Shown in pieces: positions 1-9,796 of a stretch of DNA of 64,000 bases (positions are counted from its first letter, which is position 1; the number at the start of each line of letters is the position of its first letter). This DNA is from Desmonostoc muscorum LEGE 12446 (GTDB lineage: Bacteria; Cyanobacteriota; Cyanobacteriia; Cyanobacteriales; Nostocaceae): assembly GCF_015207005.2 (NCBI RefSeq), contig NZ_JADEXS020000001.1:7835001-7899000 (forward strand). The letters run 5' to 3'. The notes beneath the pieces were generated by a model. It ran no database searches. It saw only the letters and a list, made by a program, of their open reading frames with translations, and had not been told where the DNA came from. A program made the position numbers and the translations under genes.

Positions 1-83
1 CAAGAATCCGCTTTGCCTAGTAGATAATTGTGCAATCATTTTGCAGTAAAATTAGTCGTCTAGACACAGGAGGGCTTTTTGCG

Positions 84-1436
84 ATGACTCGTGTCATCAT
101 AGTGCGCCACGGTCAAAGCGGTTATAATACCGAGCGGCGTATTCAAGGGCGCACTGATGCGTCAACATTAACCGAAAAAGGTCGTAACGATGCCAGTAAA
201 GCAGGCAAAGCCCTCAGCAATATTTTATTTAATGCGATTTACAGCAGTCCCCTGCAACGAGCAAAACACACAGCAGATATTATCCATAGTGAGTTAGCTT
301 CTCGTGCTGAACAGTCTGCCGTAGTGCAAGCTTCTGATTTGCTGCTGGAAATTGACCTGCCTTTATGGGAAGGAATGCTGACAGCCGAAGTCAAGCAGGA
401 GTTAGCCGAAGATTACCGGACTTGGCACGAACGCCCCCACGAACTGCGGATGCTGCTCAATGAAGCAGAGGGAACAAGAGAACATTTTCCGGTTCTGGCT
501 TTATACGAACAAGCGCGACAGTTCTGGCAAGAAATTTTGTCCCAGCATCAAGGCGAAACCATTCTCATTGTGGGACATAACGGTATTAATCGCGCCTTGA
601 TCAGCACAGCATTAGGAATTCCCCCAAGTCGTTACCATTCAATACAGCAATCTAACTGTGGTATCAGCGTCCTAAATTTTGCTGGGGGTTTGGGGGAACC
701 AGTGCAACTAGAGTCTTTGAACCAGACGCAACATACCGGAGAAACTCTACCCTCCTTGCGGCCAGAACATCAAGGAGTACGGTTGCTGCTAGTGCGTCAT
801 GGGGAAACAGAGTGGAATCGCCAAACCAGGTTTCAAGGGCAAATTGATGTCCCACTTAACGACAACGGTAGACAACAGTCGCAAAAAGCAGGTGAATTTC
901 TCCAAAAAATAGCGATCGATTATGCTGTTAGTAGCCCAATGCTACGTCCTAAAGAAACAGCAGAAATTATCTTAAAACAGCATCCTAGCCTGAAGCTGGA
1001 ATTACAAAATGGTTTAAGAGAAATCAGCCACGGACTTTGGGAAGGAAAATTAGAAACAGAAATAGAGCAAGAATTTCCAGGAGAGTTACAGCGGTGGCGA
1101 TTAGTCCCAGCCCAAGTTCAAATGCCTGAAGGGGAAAATTTGCAACAGGTATGGGAACGTAGCGTTGCAGCTTGGGAATCAATTGTGCAAACAGCATTAA
1201 CTAATCAACTGAAAACTGTTTTAGTCGTAGCCCACGATGCTACGAATAAAACTTTGCTTTGTCACATTCTTGGTTTACCACTAGAAAATTTCTGGAATTT
1301 TCGTCAGGGAAATGGTGCTGTTAGTGTTATTGATTATCCTTGTGGACTAAATGGTTTACCAGTACTACAAGCAATGAACATCACCACTCACTTCGGTGGA
1401 GGCGTATTAGATAAAACAGCAGCCGGGGCGTTGTAG
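84..1436 (+). CDS. Double-domain histidine phosphatase (phosphoglycerate mutase-like)
   Basis: Two complete histidine-phosphatase domains lie in tandem. The first begins IVRHGQSGYN and the second, about 235 residues later, begins LVRHGETEWN; each RHG histidine is the phospho-acceptor of the family. The second catalytic histidines are visible as VGHNG and VAHDA. About 450 residues is twice the usual single-domain size. The ATG at 84 is chosen because AGGAGG lies 10 bases upstream (68-73), whereas the frame is open to base 30 without such a site. Tandem proteins of this type are common in cyanobacteria and are often annotated as phosphoglycerate mutase; a phosphoserine-phosphatase role is known for a cyanobacterial family member, so the substrate cannot be fixed from sequence. 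Likely cytosolic. Family certain, substrate not. Confidence 0.9.
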   Translation: MTRVIIVRHGQSGYNTERRIQGRTDASTLTEKGRNDASKAGKALSNILFNAIYSSPLQRAKHTADIIHSELASRAEQSAVVQASDLLLEIDLPLWEGMLTAEVKQELAEDYRTWHERPHELRMLLNEAEGTREHFPVLALYEQARQFWQEILSQHQGETILIVGHNGINRALISTALGIPPSRYHSIQQSNCGISVLNFAGGLGEPVQLESLNQTQHTGETLPSLRPEHQGVRLLLVRHGETEWNRQTRFQGQIDVPLNDNGRQQSQKAGEFLQKIAIDYAVSSPMLRPKETAEIILKQHPSLKLELQNGLREISHGLWEGKLETEIEQEFPGELQRWRLVPAQVQMPEGENLQQVWERSVAAWESIVQTALTNQLKTVLVVAHDATNKTLLCHILGLPLENFWNFRQGNGAVSVIDYPCGLNGLPVLQAMNITTHFGGGVLDKTAAGAL

Positions 1437-1455
1437 GAGTGTTGAATAAGTGCTG

Positions 1456-1550
1456 AGTTAATAGTTAGGAGTGAGGAGTAAGGAGTAAGGAGTTATGAAT
1501 AAAGTTATAAGTGATAAGCAAAGAGCAAATAACTCATAACTCCTTACTCA
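1456..1550. repeat. STRR heptamer array, inverted
   Basis: Heptamers of the type GGAGTAA/GGAGTGA run in one direction and are answered by their complement (CATAACTCCTTACTC) about 50 bases later, so the stretch can fold into a hairpin. It fills the gap between the phosphatase and the dihydroorotase-like gene. This is the short tandemly repeated repetitive sequence class known from heterocystous cyanobacteria. Confidence 0.75.
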
Positions 1551-1566
1551 ATAATTAAAAAATTTT

Positions 1567-2886
1567 ATGATTGAACTGCTGCAACAAGTACGGGTAATTG
1601 ACCCAGTTTCCCAAACCGATGAACTATTTGATGTGCTGATTGCTGATGGTTACATTCAAGCAGTGGCTTCGTGCATTTCTGATATCAGTTCTGATACTCA
1701 AATCAGAAATTGTCGGGGATTAGTTCTTGGTTCTGGGTTAGTGGATTTATACAGCCACTCCGGCGAACCAGGCTTTGAAGAACGGGAAACTCTCGTGTCT
1801 GTTTTGCAAGCTGCTGCTGCTGGCGGCTTTACTAGAGTTAGTATATTACCCGATACATCTCCAGCCATTGATAATCCTGCGCTTGTGGCGCAGTTGCACA
1901 ATAAAGGTAGCGAGATGAGGAGGATGAGGGAGATGAGGGAGAAAGAGAAAACTAATTTGTCTCCCCCTGCTTCCCCTGCCCCTCCTCTCCCCCTGCTTTC
2001 TATCTGGGGTGCTATCACCCTAGATGTTGCTGGGAAGCAAATGACGGAATTGGCAGATTTAGCATCCGCTGGGGTTGTTGGTTTTACAGATGGTAAGCCT
2101 TTGGAAAATTTAGCGCTGGTGCAGCGGGTATTAGAGTATCTCCAGCCGTTGGGTAAACCAATTGCATTTTGGCCTTGCGATCGCCAATTAGCTGCAAATG
2201 GTGTAATAAGAGAAGGTGCCCAAGCACTTCGTTTAGGTTTACCGCCAGTACCCACCAGCGCAGAAACAAGTGCCATCGCCGCAATGCTTGAATTAGTTGC
2301 AGCCATAGGCACACCAGTACATATCATGCGTGTCTCCACAGCCCGCAGCGTCGAACTGATAGCTTCAGCCAAGGCTGCTGGTTTACCCATCACCGCCAGC
2401 ACTACTTGGATGCATCTTTTAATTGACACAAAAGCAATCAAGAGTTATAATACCAGCCTACATTTAGACCCGCCTTTAGGCAACGCCAGAGATGTAGCGG
2501 CGTTGCGTGCGGGGGTGCGTGAAGGGGTTATAGATGCGATCGCGATCGATCATGCACCCTACAGCTACGAAGAAAAAGTCCAGGCTTTTGCCGAAGCCCC
2601 AGCCGGAGCAATTGGTTTCGAGTTAGCATTGCCTTTGCTATGGCAATATCTCGTTGAAACTGGGGAATTTACAGCTTTAGAATTATGGCGTGCATTGAGT
2701 AGTAATCCCGCCAAGTGTTTGGGGCAGAAAATAAATGCAATTAGCCCTCATCAATCAGCAGAACTAACTTTATTTGACCCCCAGCAAACCTGGAAAGTTG
2801 AAAGGAAAAATCTGCATACACTTTCACAAAATACACCTTGGTTAGGACAACAATTGCAAGGTCGTGTCCTGCAAACTTGGTGTTAG
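1567..2886 (+). CDS. pyrC: Dihydroorotase-like amidohydrolase, metal site degenerate
   Basis: A 439-residue amidohydrolase of the class I dihydroorotase family (pyrimidine synthesis, carbamoyl aspartate to dihydroorotate). The start of the barrel reads GLVDLYSHSGEPGFEERETL and the late strand reads IAIDHAPYSYEEK, both family hallmarks. Several metal ligands look altered: the usual HxH is YSH, the mid-barrel histidine region reads FWPCDRQL, and the HVS motif reads MRVS. A catalytic role is therefore doubtful; non-catalytic dihydroorotase homologues that hold aspartate transcarbamoylase together are known in other bacteria. Residues about 116-145 are a low-complexity Arg/Glu/Met then Pro-rich insert derived from a repeat. 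Family certain; activity uncertain. Confidence 0.85.
   Translation: MIELLQQVRVIDPVSQTDELFDVLIADGYIQAVASCISDISSDTQIRNCRGLVLGSGLVDLYSHSGEPGFEERETLVSVLQAAAAGGFTRVSILPDTSPAIDNPALVAQLHNKGSEMRRMREMREKEKTNLSPPASPAPPLPLLSIWGAITLDVAGKQMTELADLASAGVVGFTDGKPLENLALVQRVLEYLQPLGKPIAFWPCDRQLAANGVIREGAQALRLGLPPVPTSAETSAIAAMLELVAAIGTPVHIMRVSTARSVELIASAKAAGLPITASTTWMHLLIDTKAIKSYNTSLHLDPPLGNARDVAALRAGVREGVIDAIAIDHAPYSYEEKVQAFAEAPAGAIGFELALPLLWQYLVETGEFTALELWRALSSNPAKCLGQKINAISPHQSAELTLFDPQQTWKVERKNLHTLSQNTPWLGQQLQGRVLQTWC
1911..2005. repeat. Heptamer-type repeat inserted in frame in the dihydroorotase-like gene
   Basis: GAGATGAGG/GGATGAGG units are followed about 40 bases later by CTCCCCCTGCTTCCCC-type units, the same sense-antisense arrangement seen in the intergenic STRR arrays of this window. 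Here it is translated without breaking the frame and adds roughly 30 residues between two barrel elements. Confidence 0.7.
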
Positions 2887-3341
2887 TTGCCTTCAATTCT
2901 GTTAAGGGAGGACAGGGGTTTCGAGATAAATCTTGCTAATGTGATTCCTGAGTAGATTTCTGAGGATTTATATTAGTTATATAAAGAATCTGTAAACCTA
3001 ATCTTTATTTGACATTGATAAAATTTTCTGATATTTAGTCGGCAAAATTCACTACCACGTAATGGTTTTTAGCGCAATCAGAAAATGCCTTTTTGTCAAC
3101 AAACGTAGGAAATTTCAGTAGATATCGAATTTTTCATAATTTAACCAAATATATCTGCGGGAAGGTTAAAGTTCAACTGATGCTAATTTTGTGATGTATT
3201 AGATTTAAAAAAAAGTCACATCTTCAAGATTTGGTGAAGTAGGTTACGTGGTTTTACTTAAGAGATAGATAATTCAAGGGGGAATGAGAAGGAGCCAGCA
3301 TTGGCAAGAAATTACGTTTTATTCTCCTCCCTGTACAAAAA
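2887..3341. other. Gene-free spacer
   Basis: About 455 AT-rich bases without a convincing reading frame, hairpin terminator or repeat array. The region must carry the 3' end of the dihydroorotase transcript and any promoter of the decayed gene that follows. Confidence 0.6.
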
Positions 3342-3722
3342 ATGAATCAAAATCCTGTGACTGCAACTAATAGCTTAGAAATCAATGCCTCAGGGGAGTT
3401 CGCGCCCTGGCTGTTGGAGCAGAATCTCAGTCTAGCTTTCAGCACTTATCAAGCAGGTAAATTATTTTTCATCCGCTTACAACTGAGCGGCAAACTATCT
3501 GTATTCGAGCGCACCTTTGAACGCTGCATGGGTTTGTATGCCAGTGGCAGCACTTTGTATATGAGTTCCCTTTATCAACTGTGGCGCTTTGCTTTGAAAA
3601 CATCCTATAACCGGGACAAGTTCACGACAACTATGATGCCGTTTACTTGCCCCAGATGAGTATGGAATTATACGACGTGGTAACGCTAGCAGGGGTGTCT
3701 CGTCTTAATGGCGATCGCCTTT
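3342..3722 (+). pseudogene. TIGR03032-family protein, decayed N-terminal fragment
   Basis: The first ~85 residues (FAPWLLEQNLSLAFSTYQAG, then ERTFERCMGLYASG and LYMSSLYQLWRF) match my memory of the start of TIGR03032 proteins, normally some 350 residues. The frame is lost at 3587-3596, where CTTTG is present twice in tandem; removing one copy restores ENIL, followed by an in-frame TAA at 3608 and then PGQVHDNYDAVYLPQM. Further small indels follow and homology stops near 3720. The remainder of the gene is absent, since the RTX gene begins at 3836. Seen: duplication and stop. Inferred: the gene is dead. Confidence 0.75.
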
Positions 3723-3835
3723 AAAAGTGATGAAATTCGGCGCCTGGTGACTATGGGATCAGTTCAGAGGTAGAAATCTCAGGTCTGGTCAGACGACAAA
3801 CAACAAAACCAAAATCATAAGGAGAATCAAGAATT

Positions 3836-6800
3836 ATGGCTAATCCAGTTTTAAATCTATCTGAGCTTAACGGCAGCAACGGTTTTGTCATTAACGGCAT
3901 TGATGCACGTGACTACTCAGGCGGTGGGAGCAGTGCCGGGGATATCAACGGCGACGGCTTCGATGACCTGATTATCGGGGCAGTTCGTGCCGACCCCAAC
4001 GGTCAGAATAGTGCAGGGGAGAGCTACGTAGTCTTTGGCAGCAGCAGTGGCTTTGGTGCCCAATTCAACCTTTCCTCACTTAACGGCAGCAACGGCTTTG
4101 TGATTAACGGCATTGATGAAGATGACTTTTCAGGCTATTCTGTCAGCAGTGCCGGGGATATCAACGGCGACGGCATAGATGACCTGATTATCGGGGCAAG
4201 TGGTGCCGACCCCAACGGTCAGTATGATGCAGGGGAGAGCTACGTAGTCTTTGGCAGCAGCAGTGGCTTTGATGCCCAATTCAACCTTTCCTCTCTCAAT
4301 GGCAGCAACGGCTTTGTGATTAACGGCATTGATGAAGATGACGGTTCAGGCATTTCTGTCAGCAGTGCCGGGGATATCAACGGCGACGGCATAGATGACC
4401 TGATTATTGGGGCAGGTGATGCCGACCCCAACGGTCAGAATAGTGCAGGGGAGAGCTACGTAGTCTTTGGCAGCAGCAGTGGCTTTGGTGCCCAATTCAA
4501 CCTTTCCTCTCTCAATGGCAGCAACGGCTTTGTGATTAATGGCATTGATAGGTTTGACTTCTCAGGCATTTCTGTCAGCAGTGCGGGGGACATTAACGGC
4601 GACAGCTTCGATGACCTGATTATCGGGGCATACCGTGCCTCCCCCAACGGTCAGAATAATGCAGGGTCAAGCTATGTGGTGTTTGGCAGCAATAGTGGTT
4701 TTGGAGCTAGCTTCAACCTCTCGTCCCTCAACGGCAGCAACGGCTTTGTGATTAACGGCATTGATGCGGATGACCGCTCAGGTAGTTCTGTCAGCAGTGC
4801 GGGGGACATCAACGGCGATGGCTTCGATGACCTGATTATCGGGGAGTTTCATTACGAATTTTACGATCGGGCTGTGGCAGGAAAGAGCTACGTGGTGTTT
4901 GGCAGCAGCAGTGGCTTTAGTGCCCAACTCAACCTCTTGTCCCTCAATGGCAGCAACGGCTTTGTGATTAACGGTATTAATGACGGTGACTACTCAGGCC
5001 GTTCTGTCAGCAGTGCAGGGGACATCAATAGCGACGGCTTCGATGACCTGATTATTGGGGCATCCCGTGCTGACCGCAACAGTCAGCGTTATGTAGGGCA
5101 GAGCTACGTGATATTTGGCAGGAGCAGTGGCTTTGGTGCCGGGTTCAACCTCTCGTCCCTCAATGGCAGCGAGGGCTTTGTGATTAACGGCATTGATGCG
5201 TTTGACTACTCAGGTGGTTCTGTCAGCAATGCGGGGGACATCAACGGCGACGGCTTTGATGACTTGATTATCGGGGCAGTTCGTGCCGACCCCAACGGTC
5301 AGAATAGTGCAGGGGAGAGTTACGTGGTGTTTGGTTTTGCATCTCCTACACCTACTAATAAACCTCCTGTTGCAGTTCATGACACCGCTACCACCGACGA
5401 AGACACTGCTGTTAACATACAATTCTTAGCCAATGACAGCAATTTCCTAACGGTGACAGCTATTAATGGTAGGACAGTTGTTGTTGGCACTGCCATTACC
5501 CTGAGTTCTGGTGCCTTACTCACCCTTAATGCTGATGGCAGGTTGACCTACAACCCCAATGCTCAATTTGAAAGTTTGGCTGTCGGTGAAAGCGGCACTG
5601 ACAGCTTTACATACACCATCAATAATGGCAGCTTGGTTAATACAGCTAGCGTCAACTTGACCATTAACGGAGTCAATGACGCACCTCAGATTATTTCAGG
5701 TTTTAACCTTTCGTCACTTAACGGCAGCAACGGCTTCGTGATTAACGGCATTGATGAGACTGACGACGGCTCAGGCAGTTCTGTCAGCAATGCGGGAGAC
5801 ATCAATGGCGACGGTATAGATGACTTGATTATCGGGGCAAAAGATGACTCCCCCAACGGTCAGTCTTTGGCAGGGTCAAGCTACGTGGTGTTTGGCAGCA
5901 ATAGTGGTTTTGGAGCTAGCTTCAACCTCTCGTCCCTCAACGGCAGCAACGGCTTTGTGATTAACGGCATTGATGCGGATGACCGCTCAGGTAGTTCTGT
6001 CAGCAGTGCGGGGGACATCAATGGCGACGGTATAGATGAGCTGATTATCGGGGCATACCGTGCCTCCCCCAACGGTCAATATGCCGCAGGGTCAAGCTAC
6101 GTGGTGTTTGGCAGCAATAGTGGCTTTGGAGCTAGCTTCAACCTCTCGTCCCTCAATGGCAGCAACGGCTTTGTGATTAACGGCATTGATGAGCGTGACG
6201 GCTCAGGCCGTTCTGTCAGCGGTGCAGGGGACATCAATGGCGACGGCTTCGACGACCTGATTATCGGGGCATATGGTGCCTCCCCCAACGGTCAGAATAA
6301 TGCAGGGTCAAGCTACGTGGTGTTTGGCAGCAATAGTGGTTTTAGTGCCCAACTCAACCTCTCGTCCCTCAATGGCAGCAACGGCTTTGTGATTAACGGC
6401 ATTGATGCGGGTGACCGCTCAGGCCGTTCTGTCAGCAGTGCGGGGGACATCAACGGCGACGGCTTCGATGACCTGATTATCGGGGCAGTCTTTGCCGACC
6501 CCAACGGTCAGGATAGGGCAGGATCAAGCTACGTGGTGTTTGGCAGCAGCAGTGGCTTTAGTGCCCAACTCAACCTCTCGTCCCTCAATGGCAGCAACGG
6601 CTTTGTGATTAACGGTGTTGATAGGTTTGACTTATCAGGCATTTCCGTCAGCGGTGCAGGAGACATCAATGGCGATGGCTTTGATGACCTGATTATCGGG
6701 GCAGCTAGTGGCTTCTTTGACGGTCAGTTTTTTGCAGGATCAAGCTACGTGGTGTTTGGCAGCAGCAGTGGCTTTAGTGCCCAACTCAACCTCTCGTCCC

Positions 6801-8797
6801 TCAATGGCAGCAATGGCTTTGTGATTAACACAGGCAGTTTTGTGAGCAGCGCGGGAGACATCAACGGCGACGGCTTCGATGACCTGATTATTGGGGCACC
6901 AGATGCCGGGGCCGGGTCAAGCTACGTGGTGTTTGGCAGCAGCAGTGGCTTTAGTGCCCAACTCAACCTCTCGTCTCTCAATGGCAGCAACGGCTTTGTA
7001 ATTAACGGCATTGATGCGGGTGACCGCTCAGGCAGTTCTGTCAGCAGTGCGGGAGACATCAACGGCGACGGCTTTGATGACCTGATAGGTATTGGGGCAC
7101 TTCGTGTCGACCCCAACGGTAATGGTTGGTTTAGTGTAGGGTCAAGCTACGTGGTGTTTGGCTTTCAGACTGTGGCTACCACTAACGAAGATACCGCCGT
7201 TAACATCCTTGCTCGCAATATTCTACGTAGATATACAGATGCAGAAGGCAATACCTTAACCATCAGTGACTTCACTAACCCCACTAACGGCACACTGACG
7301 CTCAACGACAACGCTACACCAGACAACCCCAGCGACGACTTCTTCATCTACACCCCCAATGCCAACTTCAACGGCACTGACAGTTTCAACTTCACTGTTA
7401 CTGATGGCAATGGCGGTAACATTACTAGTACATTTAACCTCAACGTCAAGCCTGTCAACGATGCACCCATCGCCGTCAACGATCGCCTGACTACTGGTTT
7501 TAATACTCCTGTAACCATCCTCACTAGTACTCTGCTAGCTAATGATACCGATATCGATAGCAATAACCTCAGCATTACTGGCGTTAGTGGTGCAACCAAC
7601 GGTACTGCTGTGTTCAGTAATAACGGCACTGTGGGCAACTCGGCAGATGATTTCATTGTCTTTACCCCATTTAATGGGTTTAGTGGCAATGCCAACTTCA
7701 ACTACACCATCAGCGATGGGAACCTCAGTAGTACTGCTAGTGTTGCGATCGCAGTTGGTGCTAACATCACTGGCACTAATGGCAACGACAACATCTCTGG
7801 CAATGGCGGCAACGATAATATCTCTGGTGGCAATGGCAACGATACCATCTCTGGCAATGGCGGCAACGATACTCTTGTTGGTGGCAATGGCAATGATACT
7901 TTTATTTTGGGCCTTGGTGATGGCAATGACACCATCACCGATTTTGCTGGAATACGCACTGGCTCAAATCCATCAGCAACGGTGATTAACCAACTCGATA
8001 CATTACAATTTATCGGTAGTGGTTTAACTGCCCGAAATCTGCAATTAACTCAAAATGGTAGTAACTTAGAACTCACCTTTTTAGATGCGACTTCTACGAA
8101 AGTTACCCTGGAGAACTTCCAATTAGAAAACCTGGATAATGTCCCAGCACGTGGTTCACGACCAGCTATTGGTAATATCCTGTTTGATGGACAAACCAGT
8201 GTTACTGATAGTTTTGATGTCTTCGATGCCAACTCGACTCAAACTAATCTGTTTAACAAGAATACCGTCACTTTCCTCAATGACCTTAACAATAACGTTG
8301 CGGGTTTTTACAACTCAAATGATGTAATTAATGGTCAAGGGGGTAACGACATCATTAATGGTAATAGTGGCAATGACCTCTTACGGGGCGGTGAAGGCGA
8401 TGATATTCTCGTCGGTGGACAAGGCAATGATGTTCTCGTCGGTGGTGTAGGCGCTGACTTTTTCGCTTACAACAGCAATGGTGAGTTTACTACCACTATT
8501 TTTGGTATTGATACCATTACTGATTTCAATAGTTCTGAAGGTGACAAGATTGTACTGGATAAGACTACTTTTAGTGCAATTACTTCTGCTGTGGGAACAG
8601 GTTTTAGTAATACCAATGATTTTCAAATCACGAATTTAGCAGGGACTAGCACGGCGACAATTGTCTACAATTCTGTGAGTGGGCAGTTGTTCTACAACCA
8701 AAATGGCAGCGCGGCTGGTTTTGGCAGTGGTGGTTTATTTGCAACTCTAACTGGTGCGCCAACTCTTATAGCATCGGATTTTCTGTTGCAAGCATAG
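3836..8797 (+). CDS. Secreted FG-GAP / cadherin-like / RTX repeat protein
   Basis: A 1653-residue repeat protein with an AAGGAG site before the ATG. Residues about 5-500 hold seven FG-GAP units of ~72 residues, each with a GSNGFVINGID segment, the calcium-binding type DINGDGFDDLIIGA and SSYVVFGSSSGF. A cadherin-like domain (about 505-620) follows, then seven more FG-GAP units (about 621-1110), two more cadherin-like domains (ending near 1305) and two RTX blocks with GGNGNDT nonapeptides (about 1308-1360 and 1500-1535). Two seven-bladed integrin-type propellers are inferred. RTX repeats, no N-terminal signal peptide and a hydrophobic C-terminus fit type I secretion, probably as an adhesin or surface protein. 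Blade 13 is short and lacks the GID segment; blade 14 has a two-residue insert. No secretion genes adjoin it. Confidence 0.9.
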   Translation: MANPVLNLSELNGSNGFVINGIDARDYSGGGSSAGDINGDGFDDLIIGAVRADPNGQNSAGESYVVFGSSSGFGAQFNLSSLNGSNGFVINGIDEDDFSGYSVSSAGDINGDGIDDLIIGASGADPNGQYDAGESYVVFGSSSGFDAQFNLSSLNGSNGFVINGIDEDDGSGISVSSAGDINGDGIDDLIIGAGDADPNGQNSAGESYVVFGSSSGFGAQFNLSSLNGSNGFVINGIDRFDFSGISVSSAGDINGDSFDDLIIGAYRASPNGQNNAGSSYVVFGSNSGFGASFNLSSLNGSNGFVINGIDADDRSGSSVSSAGDINGDGFDDLIIGEFHYEFYDRAVAGKSYVVFGSSSGFSAQLNLLSLNGSNGFVINGINDGDYSGRSVSSAGDINSDGFDDLIIGASRADRNSQRYVGQSYVIFGRSSGFGAGFNLSSLNGSEGFVINGIDAFDYSGGSVSNAGDINGDGFDDLIIGAVRADPNGQNSAGESYVVFGFASPTPTNKPPVAVHDTATTDEDTAVNIQFLANDSNFLTVTAINGRTVVVGTAITLSSGALLTLNADGRLTYNPNAQFESLAVGESGTDSFTYTINNGSLVNTASVNLTINGVNDAPQIISGFNLSSLNGSNGFVINGIDETDDGSGSSVSNAGDINGDGIDDLIIGAKDDSPNGQSLAGSSYVVFGSNSGFGASFNLSSLNGSNGFVINGIDADDRSGSSVSSAGDINGDGIDELIIGAYRASPNGQYAAGSSYVVFGSNSGFGASFNLSSLNGSNGFVINGIDERDGSGRSVSGAGDINGDGFDDLIIGAYGASPNGQNNAGSSYVVFGSNSGFSAQLNLSSLNGSNGFVINGIDAGDRSGRSVSSAGDINGDGFDDLIIGAVFADPNGQDRAGSSYVVFGSSSGFSAQLNLSSLNGSNGFVINGVDRFDLSGISVSGAGDINGDGFDDLIIGAASGFFDGQFFAGSSYVVFGSSSGFSAQLNLSSLNGSNGFVINTGSFVSSAGDINGDGFDDLIIGAPDAGAGSSYVVFGSSSGFSAQLNLSSLNGSNGFVINGIDAGDRSGSSVSSAGDINGDGFDDLIGIGALRVDPNGNGWFSVGSSYVVFGFQTVATTNEDTAVNILARNILRRYTDAEGNTLTISDFTNPTNGTLTLNDNATPDNPSDDFFIYTPNANFNGTDSFNFTVTDGNGGNITSTFNLNVKPVNDAPIAVNDRLTTGFNTPVTILTSTLLANDTDIDSNNLSITGVSGATNGTAVFSNNGTVGNSADDFIVFTPFNGFSGNANFNYTISDGNLSSTASVAIAVGANITGTNGNDNISGNGGNDNISGGNGNDTISGNGGNDTLVGGNGNDTFILGLGDGNDTITDFAGIRTGSNPSATVINQLDTLQFIGSGLTARNLQLTQNGSNLELTFLDATSTKVTLENFQLENLDNVPARGSRPAIGNILFDGQTSVTDSFDVFDANSTQTNLFNKNTVTFLNDLNNNVAGFYNSNDVINGQGGNDIINGNSGNDLLRGGEGDDILVGGQGNDVLVGGVGADFFAYNSNGEFTTTIFGIDTITDFNSSEGDKIVLDKTTFSAITSAVGTGFSNTNDFQITNLAGTSTATIVYNSVSGQLFYNQNGSAAGFGSGGLFATLTGAPTLIASDFLLQA

Positions 8798-8872
8798 TTG
8801 ACCAGATTCCGCATTTCATATAGACATCATTCATCGCCTCTCGAAGACAGTTTTCTTTGCCAATAAACCTTC

Positions 8873-8910
8873 ACCCAAGGGTATTGACTTCTAAACCAAT
8901 ACCCTTGGGT
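8873..8910 (+). terminator. Strong hairpin after the RTX gene
   Basis: A perfect 14-bp stem (8873-8886 with 8897-8910, arm ACCCAAGGGTATTG) with a 10-base loop lies 76 bases after the stop codon. No clear T-run follows, so it may be a 3' end stabiliser or a terminator for either strand. Confidence 0.55.
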
Positions 8911-9039
8911 TAAGGCTAAAACTCTTTGTTAAAATCAAGAATATTAAGCGATCGCTCTACAAGTTTATTTGAGCCGATCCATAGCACAATTAAGTAAAAC
9001 CCAACATTATATTTAAGTTAATGTTGGGTTTGACTCAAT

Positions 9040-9780
9040 TCAACTAGCCTGATTATTTGGCGGTGTTGCATCCGGTGGAGTTTCGGCTGGGGGAGCCAGA
9101 GATGCATCTGGAGCAATTTCCTCCACAGGAATCTGTTCTTTGTTCTCAGTTTGGGCATCAGCTTGGGCTGCTTCCACCAATTCGGGAGATGGGGGATTTG
9201 GTGGAATCGCTTCTGGTACATTCTCAGTTTTTGCTTCGGTATCGCTAGTAGCCGCCTCCTCTGCTGGTTGTTCTGGTGTAGCAGTAGTATTGTCGATAAT
9301 TTCAACAGCAGGTTGCTGTGCCAAAACAGAAGTAATGTCTTCAGGTTTAGCCGTTGTAGGTGTTTTTGGACTCACAGTGTTTTGCACCTTGTCTTTCACG
9401 CCACTCAACGTGTTACCAATATCCTGTTGCAACTGAGCTAGCCGTTCCTGAAGCGACAATTTATTCACCTGTTCCTGAATGCTAGTTTTCACCGTCTCAG
9501 GACTTGGTACTTGGGTTTGTTGTGCCTGTGGTGTTATTTGGCGACGTAACGAAAGAGTTTGCCAGCCAAACCAGACCAAAAGAGCGACGCTAGCCACATG
9601 ACCCAGCAACAAACCGCCAGAAATGCGTGGTGCAAACACCCATAAAACCAAAGCATAAAATAGCCCGACACCACTCCAAATAAAATCATTCTTGCGGTGG
9701 ATTTCCGGGAAAAAGAAAGCTGCTAGATAAATGGCTAAACTACCAAGACCGACCACTAAAGCTAGAACATATGCCAGCAT
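9040..9780 (-). CDS. ycf66: Ycf66 family protein
   Basis: A 246-residue protein whose first ~85 residues are the Ycf66 domain: membrane helices at about 1-25 (MLAYVLALVVGLGSLAIYLA), 35-52 and 55-75, followed by a basic turn (SLRRQIT). The rest is a low-complexity tail rich in Glu, Ala, Pro and Thr. Ycf66 is a membrane protein of cyanobacteria and some plastids whose function is unknown. It is transcribed toward the RTX gene and away from gnd. Family assignment is confident; the tail is expected to be poorly conserved. Confidence 0.88.
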   Translation of the reverse strand: MLAYVLALVVGLGSLAIYLAAFFFPEIHRKNDFIWSGVGLFYALVLWVFAPRISGGLLLGHVASVALLVWFGWQTLSLRRQITPQAQQTQVPSPETVKTSIQEQVNKLSLQERLAQLQQDIGNTLSGVKDKVQNTVSPKTPTTAKPEDITSVLAQQPAVEIIDNTTATPEQPAEEAATSDTEAKTENVPEAIPPNPPSPELVEAAQADAQTENKEQIPVEEIAPDASLAPPAETPPDATPPNNQAS

Positions 9781-9796
9781 TATTTGGTTACTCCTT

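Noticed and set aside
4240..7116. A series of ~63-residue frames on the minus strand spaced by 216 bases inside the RTX gene
   Set aside because: They are the complement of the FG-GAP unit and recur with its period; no ribosome sites.
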